Shown in pieces: positions 47,883 through 60,700 of a stretch of DNA of 64,000 bases. The notes beneath the pieces were generated by a model. The model made no database searches. It was not told the origin of the DNA and was given only the letters and a program-made list of their open reading frames with translations. Positions within the stretch are counted from its first letter, which is position 1. Each line of letters opens with the position of its first letter. Both the position numbers and the translations under genes were made by a program. Origin of the DNA: Nymphaea colorata (lineage: Eukaryota > Streptophyta > Magnoliopsida > Nymphaeales > Nymphaeaceae); contig NC_045142.1 of the NCBI RefSeq assembly GCF_008831285.2, forward strand, positions 2,299,001 through 2,363,000. The letters run 5' to 3'.

Positions 47883-49026
47883 TTAGTTGCCGTTGATCGT
47901 CGTCGTCCAGAAGCTTCCGTTTCCGTCTCTTGCCTCTCCCGCGCTCCCGCGCTTCCAGCCCTCCACCACCACAACCGCTCGCTCTTCCGCCGGCGCTCTC
48001 CACCACCACCGCTGCTCGCTCTCCAGCCGGCGACCTCCACCACCACTGTCGTGACTGGCGACGCCGGCGAGTATCCGGCGGCGGTGTCGCCAGGGAAGCA
48101 CCGGCGCCGGGAGGAAGAGGGCCTTGTCGAGGCTGCCGTTGGGCATGAATTCGTAGACCAGGAGGATCTCTGATACGGCCCAGCCTACCGACCCCACCAG
48201 TCTCCCTTTCTGGTGGCACCATCCCAGAAGTTGGACAAGGTTCCGGTGGCGGAGGGCACCGATGATGGACAACTCGGATAGGAACTCTGCCTTCCCCTGC
48301 CCGCCGCTCTCATTACTACACCTCTTCACCGCCACCACGGCCCCTGTCTCCGCGATCACCCCCTTGTAGACAGTGCCGAATGCGCCGTGCCCGATTATCC
48401 GGCTGCAATCGAAGTTCCTCGTCGCCGATTTCAGCGTCCGGTAGCTGAATTCACGAGGTGCCCTGACCATCTCCGACGCCGGTATCTCAAGCAGGCCATC
48501 GGCGCGCCGCAATCGGACGCCCCGGAAGCGAAAGCAGATGATGAGGCCTGCGCAGGCGACCAGCACTAACGCGCCGGCAGTAACGGCCCCAGCGACGGCT
48601 CCCGGATCGGACTTGCAGAGGCGGTTGTGGCACGGAGAAGAAGAGGCTCGTTCTGGTGCGGGGAAGGGGCAAAAGAATTAGCCGTTGAAGAGGGTGGTGG
48701 GTAAGTGGTGGGGCTACTGCCGCTGCTACTAGCAGGTGGGCCCTGTCCCTGGAAAATATTCGTTGGCGGTGGAGGGGGAGGGGGTGGCGGCTGCGAAGAG
48801 GAAGAAGGGGAGGGGGAAGAGGAGGATAAGGAAGACGGGAGGGAGGAAGTAAAGCTCCACCACTGGATTGTATGGGTTTCGGTGCTGCCCTGGGTGGACG
48901 CAGAGAATCGGACGAATGCGTACTCCCGGAGGTGGGCGGCCATGTCCACGTGCGTCGGCCATGGCGAGGGAAGGAGGCTGCTCATGAGGGGGGTGGGTCG
49001 GCAGACGGTGACCCTAAGAACAGATT
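47883..49026 (-). pseudogene. L-type lectin receptor kinase (clade VIII-like) pseudogene
   Basis: Minus-strand relic of a plasma-membrane receptor kinase with an extracellular legume-lectin domain. Visible in order: the end of the lectin domain (HLREYAFVRFSASTQGSTET, WWSF), a Pro/Ser-rich linker, then in a different frame CHNRLCKSDPGAVAGAVTAG leading into the membrane segment, the juxtamembrane part and the kinase N-lobe with IGHGAFGTVYKG, VAVKR and the alpha-C SELSII. Defects: most of the lectin domain is missing, with an in-frame TAA near 49,024; a frameshift lies somewhere in 48,568-48,677; 11 extra residues (RLVGSVGWAVS) sit between HQKG and EILLVYEF; and the kinase stops after RRRILAGVAS near 48,050, so the HRD and DFG catalytic motifs are absent. 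It cannot make a working receptor. Clade VIII genes are normally intronless, so splicing is a poor explanation. Confidence 0.85.
47959..48070. repeat. GC-rich ~37-bp imperfect repeat at the broken kinase end
   Basis: Three adjacent units of about 37 bp each contain CTCCACCACCAC and end GCCGGCG (units ending near 47,996, 48,033 and 48,070). The last unit overlaps the final recognisable kinase codons, so the repeat begins exactly where the kinase homology is lost. Confidence 0.6.
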
Positions 49027-51599
49027 ACTTTCTGGGATTTTTTTAACGTTCCTGACCCATTCATCCATCCGCAGTGATAGCAATTTGCGAGCGAAGGTGT
49101 TGATCGAGGAGTCTCGATTCATCTCAAGCTGCATTATCTACGGTAATAGGATATCTCTCACTCACTCTCCCCCTCCGTCCATCTTTCTTTCTTTCTTTGT
49201 TTCTTTCGCTTTCTCTATCTTTCTCTCCGATTAATTGCCGTGCATTGCATGCACTTGCTCCGATTGCCAAAGGCTTCGGGTGTCGTTTCACAAGCGAACT
49301 TCTTCCCATTCTTCTTAGTTAAGATATTGTTGTCAAACTAGCTCATCAAACTAGGGCTTCGTTTGAAATCTCAAAGGTTTTCATATGTAGGCCTTTGGAA
49401 AACTTGAGTGACTAATTAAATCATGCAGACAAGTGTCCTTACATTCCTATACATACAAAAACTAAAATACGTTGATTCTTTCTCTGTTATTTTTCCAGAC
49501 TCTAAATATTGTAAGCTACCTTGAGGGTTTTCTCCCCAAAACTTCAAGATTGGTGGTTTCATGGAGTTGAAGTTTTAATTGGTTGCTAAAGGTGGATGTT
49601 AGGTAAGTAAGACTTCAGTTCCATGAACTTCATTGGTCTTGAAGGCCATACGGTTTATGGAAATTAGTTTACAAGTTAATCAGTGAACTGCTTTGTTTAA
49701 TATATCTATTTCATAAATATGCTTTGTGTATAAGTTTTACATATAAGTTATGTATTTCGTTATTGCTTTACAGATAATATGTAAGCTAATAGTCTGGTTA
49801 ACTATTTTGATTAGTGTGTTATAAGAATCATGCTTTGTTCTGCTCCTTTTCCTGTATGTTTGCTCTCTATCTTTTGGCCTGACAATATAAACATATTATC
49901 TTTATGCCTTACAATATGCGCGCATAATCTGTTTTATTGTATTTCTAATTTTGTTATATGTGATATGTTATGTATTTATGTATCTTCCTACTATATAAGG
50001 TTATTATAATTTGTATTCCTACTTATTTTTTGTTTGAAAATATTTCACCTCATGTCGTCAGATGTTTCAGTAGAATAACTTTTTTCCACCTACAGTCCAA
50101 TTACTAAAACAATTGAAATAACTGAGCCCTTCCATTCATTAATGGCAGACATTCAGGAAAAGGGACTGAAATGTGTATGTTCATGAAAAGCGTCTACAAA
50201 CAGTAGTCAAACCAAAGAATAATCATACTTAGGCTTTTCTCAATTTCCCTTTCCTTTTGGTCCCTTATTGTGCATCTTGCCTATAGAACCATAAGGCTAG
50301 GTCGTGATCTATTTCTATATAGACTATTACATTTTATGGGATAAAATTATTGATAAATTTAACCATTAATATGATTTAGTTTCTAACATTAATTGTGTTA
50401 GCTTTATCCATTTTCTAGCTTATCATTTCATGCATAAGATACTCTTCATGATGTCTCCTTGAAGTGGACAAAGGACTTAATCCATACAAGTAAATGGTCA
50501 CTGACTCACTGCTATTGACTAGAAACTTATTCCATTAAAACGTCCAATTCAATTCAACGGAGGCCCTAGTGGGTCATGGCCAAACGCATGTTGTTCATCA
50601 ATTATGGTTCAAAACATCAAATTCTTGGCTGATGGATTGTGATCTTAAGATACAGAACAACAAGTTTAGAAAGTAATGGTCTTCTTCTTTAATAGTATAA
50701 TAAACTCTTCCTTTTTATACACTTCTTTAGTTCTCATAAATTTATTTTTTATTTATGGTCACCATTCAAACTGATTTTATCTCTATCTTGCACTGCATTT
50801 ATTTCCCCTTTATCTATGGGATATTTCTGAATTTCTAAATTTACTGTTTTGTTCCAAAGGAACAAAAATTTGTGAAACAACAGAAAGGAAATGTTGCCTT
50901 TATTAACAATCTCTTTTTGCTACCCGAAAATATGATTTATTCATGTGCCCTTCTTTTAATAGGATCAATTCTTTTGGAATAACCTCATGAATGCAGGTTG
51001 CTTGAGGAACAAGATTTCTGGTACGTTTGGAGGCTCTAAATCAAACATTGTTTTACACAGCGGGCACAATAGAGGTACAGTTGCTTGTGCCTCTATCATG
51101 CTATTCGTATGCTTTAGGCTGGAGATATTCTCTGTTCTAATTGGTAGCTGATATTCAGGTTTTATGCTTTCACTTGTTTGCAAAATTTTTTGTGTCTTGA
51201 AGTTTAATCTCCTTTTCCTTGGTTAGAGGATTTATTTTGCTTTATTAGTACAATTATGTAGACATTAGCAGTTTGCAGATCACCATAACATGGCATGGTA
51301 ACAGTTACAACTTTCTTTTGCCTCTTAAATCAAGTTCAAAGGTTGGTAACCTGTGAAGTTATGCTGCTATAGCTGCTTTCAATCTGAAAATGCTTTCAGT
51401 CGCTTTGTAGTTATATGAAAGTGTTATTGGTTGCAGGTTAATTTTTAAATTTTGCTGCTTGGGTGTTTGTTATTGTTGGTTGTCCATGTATATTAAGCTT
51501 CTGTTGTTTCATGAGCCGTTCATGGTTAATTAGTAACACAACAACTGGTTTATTGTTGTTAATGCATGACTAATTGTGATAGTTAATAGCAACAAATGC
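49027..51599. other. intergenic DNA, no gene seen
   Basis: AT-rich with only short open frames. A 72-codon minus frame at 50,965-51,183 contains LCPLCKTMF but no complete RING or other domain, so it is not called. Confidence 0.5.
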
Positions 51600-51712
51600 A
51601 TCATTAATTCTATCATTACTGTTAGTGGCGCCATTCATGATGAAGAGTTGGCATCACTGATGACATTTAGTGAAGCATGGTGTACATCACTAAATGCTAT
51701 TTTCTTGTAGTG
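51600..51712. mobile_element. candidate CACTA transposon terminus
   Basis: TTTTCTTGTAGTG (51,700-51,712) is the reverse complement of CACTACAAGAAAA, the usual plant CACTA (En/Spm) end. Just inside it are short inverted words typical of CACTA subterminal DNA: CATTTAGTGA (51,664-51,673) and TCACTAAATG (51,687-51,696) pair perfectly. The other terminus was not found, so this is a remnant or the second end lies too far or has decayed. Confidence 0.5.
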
Positions 51713-51726
51713 AAGTTTAGTGAAGC

Positions 51727-54700
51727 ATGTCAACATGATGCATCGGTATCATGGTCAGTTTTATGAGGTTATGTGTGATCTTCTCGTTATGGGCGCAAAA
51801 GATGCGATGAACCCTATTCAACAAGATGAAAAACAGTGCCGTGAGACCTGGAAACTTATCAAGGAACTTGATGAAGCAATATCCCTACCATCAAGTTGAA
51901 AATGTCAATTGGATGCAATTGGGATAATTGGCTGACTGATTGTCAAAATCAATGCATAGCCAACTTGATGCATTGTTATAATGGTCAATTTTAAGAGTTT
52001 ATGTGTGATCATTTCATTATGAGCGCAAAACAAGCGATGAAACCTCTACCAAAAGAGAGTAAACAGTCCCGTGAGACCTGGGAACTGCTCAATGATCTTG
52101 ATGAAGCAACGTCCCGTCCATCAAGTTAAAAATGTCAGTTGGATGCAATTGCAATAAACAACTAATAGATTGACTCAACCAATGCATGGCCAACTTGATG
52201 CATCGTGTAATTCTCAGTTTTAGGATGTTATGTGTGATCGTCTCATTATGAGCGCAGAAGATACGATGAACCTCGTTCAACAAGGGGGTTTAATAGTCCC
52301 GTGAGACCTGGGTACTCCTCAAAGCTCTTGATGAAACAACGTCCACTCCATCAAGTTAAAATTGTCAATTAGATGCAGTTGAAATAAATGACTGACTAAT
52401 AGACACAACCAATGCATGGCCAACTTGATGCATTGGTATAATGGTGAGTTTTAGGAGTTGGTTTGTGATCATTTCGTTATGAGTGCAAAAGACGTGATGA
52501 AACCTCTTCCACAAGAGAGTAAATTGTCCCGTGAGACCTGGGAAGTCCTTAAGGATCTTGATGAAGCAACGTCACGTCCATCAAGTTAGAAATATCAATT
52601 GGAATAAACAACCAACAGATTGATGCATGGCCAACTTGATGCATGGTGTAATTCTCAGTTTTAGGATGTTATGTGTGATCGTGTCATTATGAGCGCAGAA
52701 GATACGATAAACCTCGTCCAACAAGGGGGTTTAATAGTCCCGTGAGACCTGGGGTCTGCTCAAAGCTCTTGATGAAACAACGTCCACTCCATCAAGTTAA
52801 AATTGTCAATTAGATGCAGTTGAAATAAATGACTCACTAATAGACACAACCAATGCATGGCCAACTTGATGCATTGGTATAATGGTCAGTTTTAGGAGTT
52901 GGTTTGTGATCATTTCGTTATGAGTGCAAAAGACACGATGAAACCTCTTCCACAAGAGAGTAAATTGTCCTGTGAGACCTGGGAACTGCTAAAGGATCTT
53001 GATTAAGCAACGTCACGTTCATCAAGTTAGAAATGTCAATTTGAATGGACAACTAACTGATTGATGCATGGCCGACATGATGCATGGTGTAATTGTCGGT
53101 TTTAGGATGTTATGTGTGATCGTGTCATTATGAGCGCAGAAGATACGATGAACCTCGTCCAACAGGGGGGTTTAATAGTCCCGTGAGACCTGGGGTCTGC
53201 TCAAAGATCTTGATGAAACAACGTCCACTTCATCAAGTTAAAATTGTCAATTAAATGCAGTTGAAATAAATGACTGACTAATAGACACAACCAATGCATG
53301 GCCAACTTGATGCATTGGTATAATGGTCAGTTTTAGGAGTTGGTTTGTGATCATTTCGTTATGCGTGCAAAAGACGCGATGAAACCTCTTCCACAAGAGA
53401 GTAAATTGTCCCGTGAGACCTGGGAAGTCCTCAAGGATCTTTATGAAGCAACGTCACGTTCATCAAGTTAGAAATATATATTGGAATAAACAACTAACAG
53501 ATTGATGCATGGCCAACTTGATGCATGGGGTAATTCTCAGTTTTAGGATGTTATGTGTGATCGTGTCATTATGAGCGTAGAAGATACGATGAACCTCGTC
53601 CAACAAGAGGGTTTAATAGTCCCGTGAGACCTGGGGTCTGCTTAAAGATCTTGATGAAACAACGTCCACTCCATCAAGTTAAAATTGTCAATTAGATGCA
53701 GTTGAAATAAGTGACTGACTAATAGACACAACCAATGCATGGCCAACTTGATGCATTAGTATAATGGTCAGTTTTAGGAGTTGGTTTGTGATCATTTCGT
53801 TATGAGTGCAAAAGACGCGATGAAACCTCTTCCACAAGAGAGTAAACAGTCCCGTGAGATCTGGGAACTGCTAAAGGATCTTAATGAAGCAACGTCACGT
53901 TCATCAAGTTAGAAATGTCAATTTGAATGGACAACTAACTGATTGATGCATGGCCGACATGATGCATGGTGTAATTGTCGGTTTTAGGATGTTATGTGTG
54001 ATCGTGTCATTATGAGCGCAGAAGATACGATGAACCTCGTCCAACAGGGGGGTTTAATAGTCCCGTGAGACCTGGGTACTCCTCAAAGCTCTTGATGAAA
54101 CAACGTCCACTCCATCAAGTTAACATTGTCAATTAGATGCAGTTGAAATAAATGACTGACTGATAGACACAACCAATGCATGGCCAACTTGATGCATTGT
54201 TATAATGGTCAGTTTTGTGAGTTTGTTTGTGATCATTTCATTATGAGCTCAAAAGAGGCCATGAAAGCTCTTCCACAAGAGAGTAAACTGTCCCATGAGA
54301 CCTGGAAACTGCTCAAGGATCTTGATGAAACAAAGTCCCGTCCATCAAGTTGGAAATGTCAATTGGAATAAGCAACTAACAGATTGATGCATGGCCAACT
54401 TGATGCATTGTGTAATTGTCAATTTTAGGATGTTATGTGTGATCGTGTCATTATGAGCGCAGAAGATACGATGAACCTCGTCCAACAAGGGGGTTTAATA
54501 GTCCCGTGAGACCTGTGGTCTGCTCAAAGATCTTGATGAAACAACTTCCACTCCATCAAGTTAAAATTGTGAATTAGATGCAGTTGAAATAAATGACTGA
54601 CTAATAGACACAACCAATGCATGGCCAACTTGATGCATTGGTATAATGGTCAGTTTTAAGAGTTGGTTTGTGATCATTTCGTTATGAGTGCAAAAGACGC

Positions 54701-57700
54701 GATGAAACCTTTTCCACAAGAGAGTAAATTGTCCCGTGAGACCTGGGAACTGCTAAAGGATCTTGATGAAGCAACGTCACCCTCATCATGTTAGAAATGT
54801 CAATTGGAATGGACAACTAACTGATTGATGCTTGGCCAACTTGATGCATGGTGTAATTGTCAGTTTTAGGATGTTATGTGTGATCGTGTCATTTTGAGCG
54901 CTGAAATACGATGAACCTCGTCCTACAGAGGGGTAAATAGTCCCGTGAGAGCTGGGGTCTGCTCAAAGATCTTGATGAAACAAGGTCTACCCCATCAAGT
55001 TAAAATTGTCAATTAGATGCAGTTGAAATAAATGAGTGACTAATAGACACAACCAATGCATGACCAACTTGATGCATTGGTATAATGGTCAGTTTTAGGA
55101 GTTGGTTTGTGATCATTTCGTTATGAGTGCAAAAGACGCGATGAAACCTTTTCCACAAGAGAGTAAATTGTCCCGTGAGACCTGGGAAGTCCTCAAGGAT
55201 CTTTATGAAGCAACGTCACGTCCATCAATTTAGAAATATCAATTGGAATAAACAACTAACAGTATGATGCATGGCCAACTTGATGCATGGTGTAATTCTC
55301 AGTTTTAGGATGTTATGTTTGATCGTGTCATTCTGAGCGCAGAAGATACGATGAACCTCGTCCAACAAGGGGGTTTAATAGTCCCATGAGACCTGGGGTC
55401 TGCTCAAAGATCTTGATGAAACAATGTCCACCCCATCAAGTTAAAATTGTCAATTAGATGCAGTTGAAATAAATGACTTGAAATAAATGACTGACTAATA
55501 GACACAACCAATGCATGGCCAACTTGATGCATTGGTATAATGGTCAGTTTTAGGAGTTGGTTTGTGATCATTTCGTTATGAGTGCAAAAGACGCGATGAA
55601 ACCTCTTCCACAAGAGAGTAAATTGTCCCGTGAGACCTGGGAAGTCCTCAAGGATCTTGATGAAGCAACGTCACGTCCATCAAGTTAGAAATATCAATTG
55701 GAATAAACAACCAACAGATTGATGCATAGCCAACTTGATGCATGGTGTAATTCTCAGTTTTAGGATGTTATGTGTGATCGTGTCATTATGAGCGCAGAAG
55801 ATACGATGAACCTCGTCCAACAAGGGGGTTTAATAGTCCCGTGAGACCTGGGGTCTGCTCAAAGCTCTTGATGAAACAACGTCCACTCCATCAAGTTAAA
55901 ATTGTCAATTAGATGCAGTTGAAATAAATGATTGACTAATAGACACAACCAATGCATGGCCAACTTGATGCATTGGTATAATGGTTAGTTTTAGGATTTG
56001 GTTTGTGATCATTTCGTTATGAGTGCAAAAGACGCGATGAAACCTCTTTCACAAGAGAGTAAACAGTCCCGTGAGACCTGGGAACTGCTAAAAGATCTTG
56101 ATGAAGCAACGTCTCGTTTATCAAGTTAGAAATATCAATTGGAATCAACAACTAAGAGATTGATGCATGGCCAACTTGATGCATGGTATAATTCTCAGTT
56201 TTAGGATGTTATGTGTGATCGTGTCATTATGAGCGCAGAAGATACGATGAACCTCGTCCAACAAGTGGGTTTAATAGTCCCGTGAGACCTGGGGTCTGCT
56301 TACAGATCTTGATGAAACAACGTCCACTCCATCAAGTTAAAATTGTCAATTAGATGCAGTTGAAATAAATGACTGACTAATAGACACAACCAATGCATGG
56401 CCAACTTGATGCATTGGTATAATGGTCAGTTTTAGGAGTTGGTTTGTGATCATTTCGTTATGAGTGCAAAAGACGCGATGAAACCTCTTCCACAAGAGAG
56501 TAAACAGTCCCGTGAGACCTGGGAACTGCTAAAGGATCTTGATGAAGCAACGTCACGTTCATCAAGTTAGAAATATCAATTGGAATAAACAACTAACAGA
56601 TTGATGCATGGTGTAATTCTCAGTTTTAGGATGTTATGTGTGATCGTGTCATTATGAGCGCAGAAGATACGATGAACCTCGTCCAACAAGGGGGTTTAAT
56701 AGTCCCCTGAGACCTGGGGTCTGCTCAAAGATCTTGATGAAACAACGTCCACTCCATCAAGTTAAAATGGTCAATTAGATGCAGTTGAAATAAATGACTG
56801 ACTAATAGACACAACCAATGCATGGCCAACTTGATGCATTGGTATAATGGTCAGTTTTAGGAATTGGTTTGTGATCATTTCGTTATGAGTGCAAAAGACG
56901 CGATGAAACCTCTTCCACAAGAGAGTAAATTGTCCCGTGAGACCTGGGAACTGCTAAAGGATCTTGATGAAGCAGCGTCACGTTCATCAAGTTAGAAATG
57001 TCAATTTGAATGGACAACTAACTGATTGATGCATGGCCGACATGATGCATGGTGTAATTGTCAGTTTTAGGATGTTATGTGTGATCCAACAGGGGTGTTT
57101 AATAGTCCCGTGAGACCTGGGTACTCCTCAAAGCTCTTGATCAAACAACGTCCACTCCATCAAGTTAACATTGTCAATTAGATGCAGTTGAAATAAATGA
57201 CTGACTGATAGACACAACCAATGCATGGCCAACCTGATGCATTGGTATAATGGTTAGTTTTAGGAGTTGGTTTGTGATCATTTCGTTATGAGTGCAAAAG
57301 AGGTGATGAAACCTCTTCCACAAGAGAGTAAACAGTCCCGTGAGACCTGGGAACTGCTAAAAGATCTTGATGAAGCAACGTCTCGTTTATCAATTTAGAA
57401 ATATCAATTGGAATAAACAACTAAGAGATTGATGCATGGCCAACTTGATGCATGGTGTAATTCTCAGTTTTAGGATGTTATGTGTGATCGTGTCATTATG
57501 AGCGCAGAAGATACGATGAACCTCGTCCAACAAGGGGGTTTAATAGTCCCGTGAGACCTGGGGTCTGCTCAAAGATCTTGATGAAACAACGTTCACTCCA
57601 TCAAGTTAAAATTGTCAATTAGATGCAGTTGAAATAAATGACTGACTAATAGACACAACCAATGCATGGCCAACTTGATGCATTGGTATAATGGTCAGTT

Positions 57701-60700
57701 TTAGGAGTTGGTTTGTGATCATTTCATTATGAGTGCAAAAGACGCGATGAAACCTCTTCCACAAGAAAGTAAACAGTCCCGTGAGAACTGGGAACTGCTA
57801 AAGGATCTTGATGAAGCAACATCACGTTCATCAAGTTAGAAAATATCTATTGGAATAAACAACTAACAGATTGATGCATGGCCAACTTGATGCATGGTGT
57901 AATTCTCAGTTTTAGGATGTTATGTGTGATTGTGTCATTATGAGCGCAGAAGATACGATGAACCTCGTCCAACAAGGGGTTTAATAGTCCCGTGAGACCT
58001 GGGGTCTGCTCAAAGATCTTGATGAAACAACGTTCACTCCATCAAGTTAAAATTGTCAATTAGATGCAGTTGAAATAAATGACTGACTAATAGACACAAG
58101 CAATGCATGGCCAACTTGATGCATTGCTATAATGGTCAATTTTAGGAGTTGGTTTGTGATCATTTCGTTATGAGTGCAAAAGACGCGATGAAACCTCTTC
58201 CACAAGAGAGTAAACAGTCCCGTGAGACCTGGGAACTGCTAAAGGATCTTGATGAAGCAACGTCACGTTCATCAAGTTAGAAATATCAATTGGAATAAAC
58301 AACTAACAGATTGATGCATGGTCAACTTGATGCATGGTGTAATTCTCAGTTTTAGGATGTTATGTGTGATCGTGTCATTATGAGCGCAGAAGATACGATG
58401 AACCTCGTCCAACAAGGGGGTTTAATAGTCCCGTAGGACCTGGGGTCTGCTTAAAGATCTTGATGAAACAACGTCCACTCCATCAAGTTAAAATTGTCAA
58501 TTAGATGCAGTTGAAATAAATGACTGACTAATAGACACAACCAATGCATGGCCAACTTGATGCATTGGTATAATGGTCAGTTTTAGGAGTTGGTTTGTGA
58601 TCATTTTATTATGAGTGCAAAAGACGCGATGAAACCTCTTCCACAAGAAAGTAAACAGTCCCGTGAGACCTGGGAACTGCTAAAGGATCTTGATGAAGCA
58701 ACATCACGTTCATCAAGTTAGAAAATATCTATTGGAATAAACAACTAACAGATTGATGCATGGCCAACTTGATGCATGGTGTAATTCTCAGTTTTAGGAT
58801 GTTATGTGTGATTGTGTCATTATGACGCAGAAGATACGATGAACCTCGTCCAACAAGGGGGTTTAATAGTCCCGTGAGACCTGGGGTCTGCTCAAAGATC
58901 TTGATGAAACAACGTTCACTCCATCAAGTTAAAATTGTCAATTAGATGCAGTTGAAATAAATGACTGACTAATAGACACAGCCAATGCATGGCCAACTTG
59001 ATGCATTGGTATAATGGTCAGTTTTAGGAGTTGGTTTGTGATCATTTCGTTATGAGTGCAAAATACGCGAGGAAACCTCTTCCACAAGAGAGTAAACAGT
59101 CCCGTGAGACCTGGGAACTGCTAAAGGATCTTGATGAAGCGACGTCACGTTCAGCAAGTTAGAAAATATCTATTGGAATAAACAACTAACAGATTGATGC
59201 ATGGCCAACTTGATGCATGGTGTAATTCTCAGTTTTAGGATGTTGTGTGTGATCGTGTCATTATGAGCGCAGAAGATACGATGAACCTCGTCCAATAGGG
59301 GGTTTAATAGTCCCGTGAGACCTGGGTACTCATCAAAGCTCTTGATGAAACAACGTCCACTCCATCAAGTTAACATTGTCAATTAGATGCAGTTGAAATA
59401 AATGACTGACTGATAGACACAACCAATGCATGGCCAACTTGATGCATTGGTATAATGGTCAGTTTTAGGAGTTGGTTTGTGATCATTTCGTTATGAGTGC
59501 AAAAGAGGCGATGAAACCTCTTCCACAAGAGAGTAAACAGTCCCGTGAGACCTGGAACTGCTAAAGTATCTTGATGAAGCAACGTCACGTTCATCAAGTT
59601 AGAAATATCAATTGGAATAAACAACTAACAGATTGATGCATGGCCAACTTGATGCATGGTGTAATTCTCAGTTTTAGGATGTTATGTGTGATCGTGTCAT
59701 TATGAGCGCAGAAGATACGATGAACCTCGTCCAACAGGGGGTTTAATAGTCCCGTGAGACCTGGGTCTCCTCAAAGCTCTTGATGAAACAACGTCCACTC
59801 CATCAAGTTAAATTGTCAATTAGATGCAGTTGAAATAAATGACTGACTGATAGACACAACCAATGCATGGCCAACTTGATGCATTGGTATAATGGTCAGT
59901 TTTAGGAGTTGGTTTGTGATCATTTCGTTATGAGTGCAAAAGAGGCGATGAAACCTCTTCCACAAGAGAGTAAACAGTCCCGTGAGACCTGGGAACTGCT
60001 AAAGGATCTTGATGAAGCAAGTCACGTTCATCAAGTTAGAAATATCAATTGGAATAAACAACTAACAGATTGATGCATGGCCAACTTGATGCATGGTGTA
60101 ATTCTCAGTTTTAGGATGTTATGTGTGATCGTGTCATTATGAGCGCAGAAGATACGATAAACCTCGTCCAACAAGGGGGTTTAATAGTCCCGTGAGACCT
60201 GGGGTTTCTTAAAGATCTTGATGAAACAACGTCCATTCCATCAAGTTAAATTGTCAATTAGATGCAGTTGAAATAAATGACTGACTAATAGACACAACCA
60301 ATGCATGGCCAACTTGATGCATTGGTATAATGGTCAGTTTTAGGAGTTGGTTTGTGATCATTTCGTTATGAGTGCAAAATACGGATGAAACCTCTTCCAC
60401 AAGAGAGTAAACAGTCCCGTGAGACCTGGGAACTGCTAAAGGATCTTGATGAAGCAACGTCACGTTCATCAAGTTAGAAAATATCTATTGGAATAAACAA
60501 CTAACAGATTGATGCATGGCCAACTTGATGCATGGTGTAATTCTCAGTTTTAGGATGTTATGTGTGATCGTGTCATTATGAGCGCAGAAGATACGATGAA
60601 CCTCGTCCAACAGGGGGTTTAATAGTCCCGTGAGACCTGGGGTCTGCTTAAAGATCTTGATGAAACAACGTCCACTCCATCAAGTTAAAATTGTCAATTA

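Noticed and set aside
48705-49234. Plus-strand frames of 113 and 120 codons
   Set aside because: Antisense to the lectin receptor kinase relic; Gly/Glu runs come from the Pro/Ser linker.
50965-51183. 72-codon minus frame with LCPLCKTMF, RING-like
   Set aside because: Only one CxxC pair; no other zinc ligands and no splice-linked neighbours.
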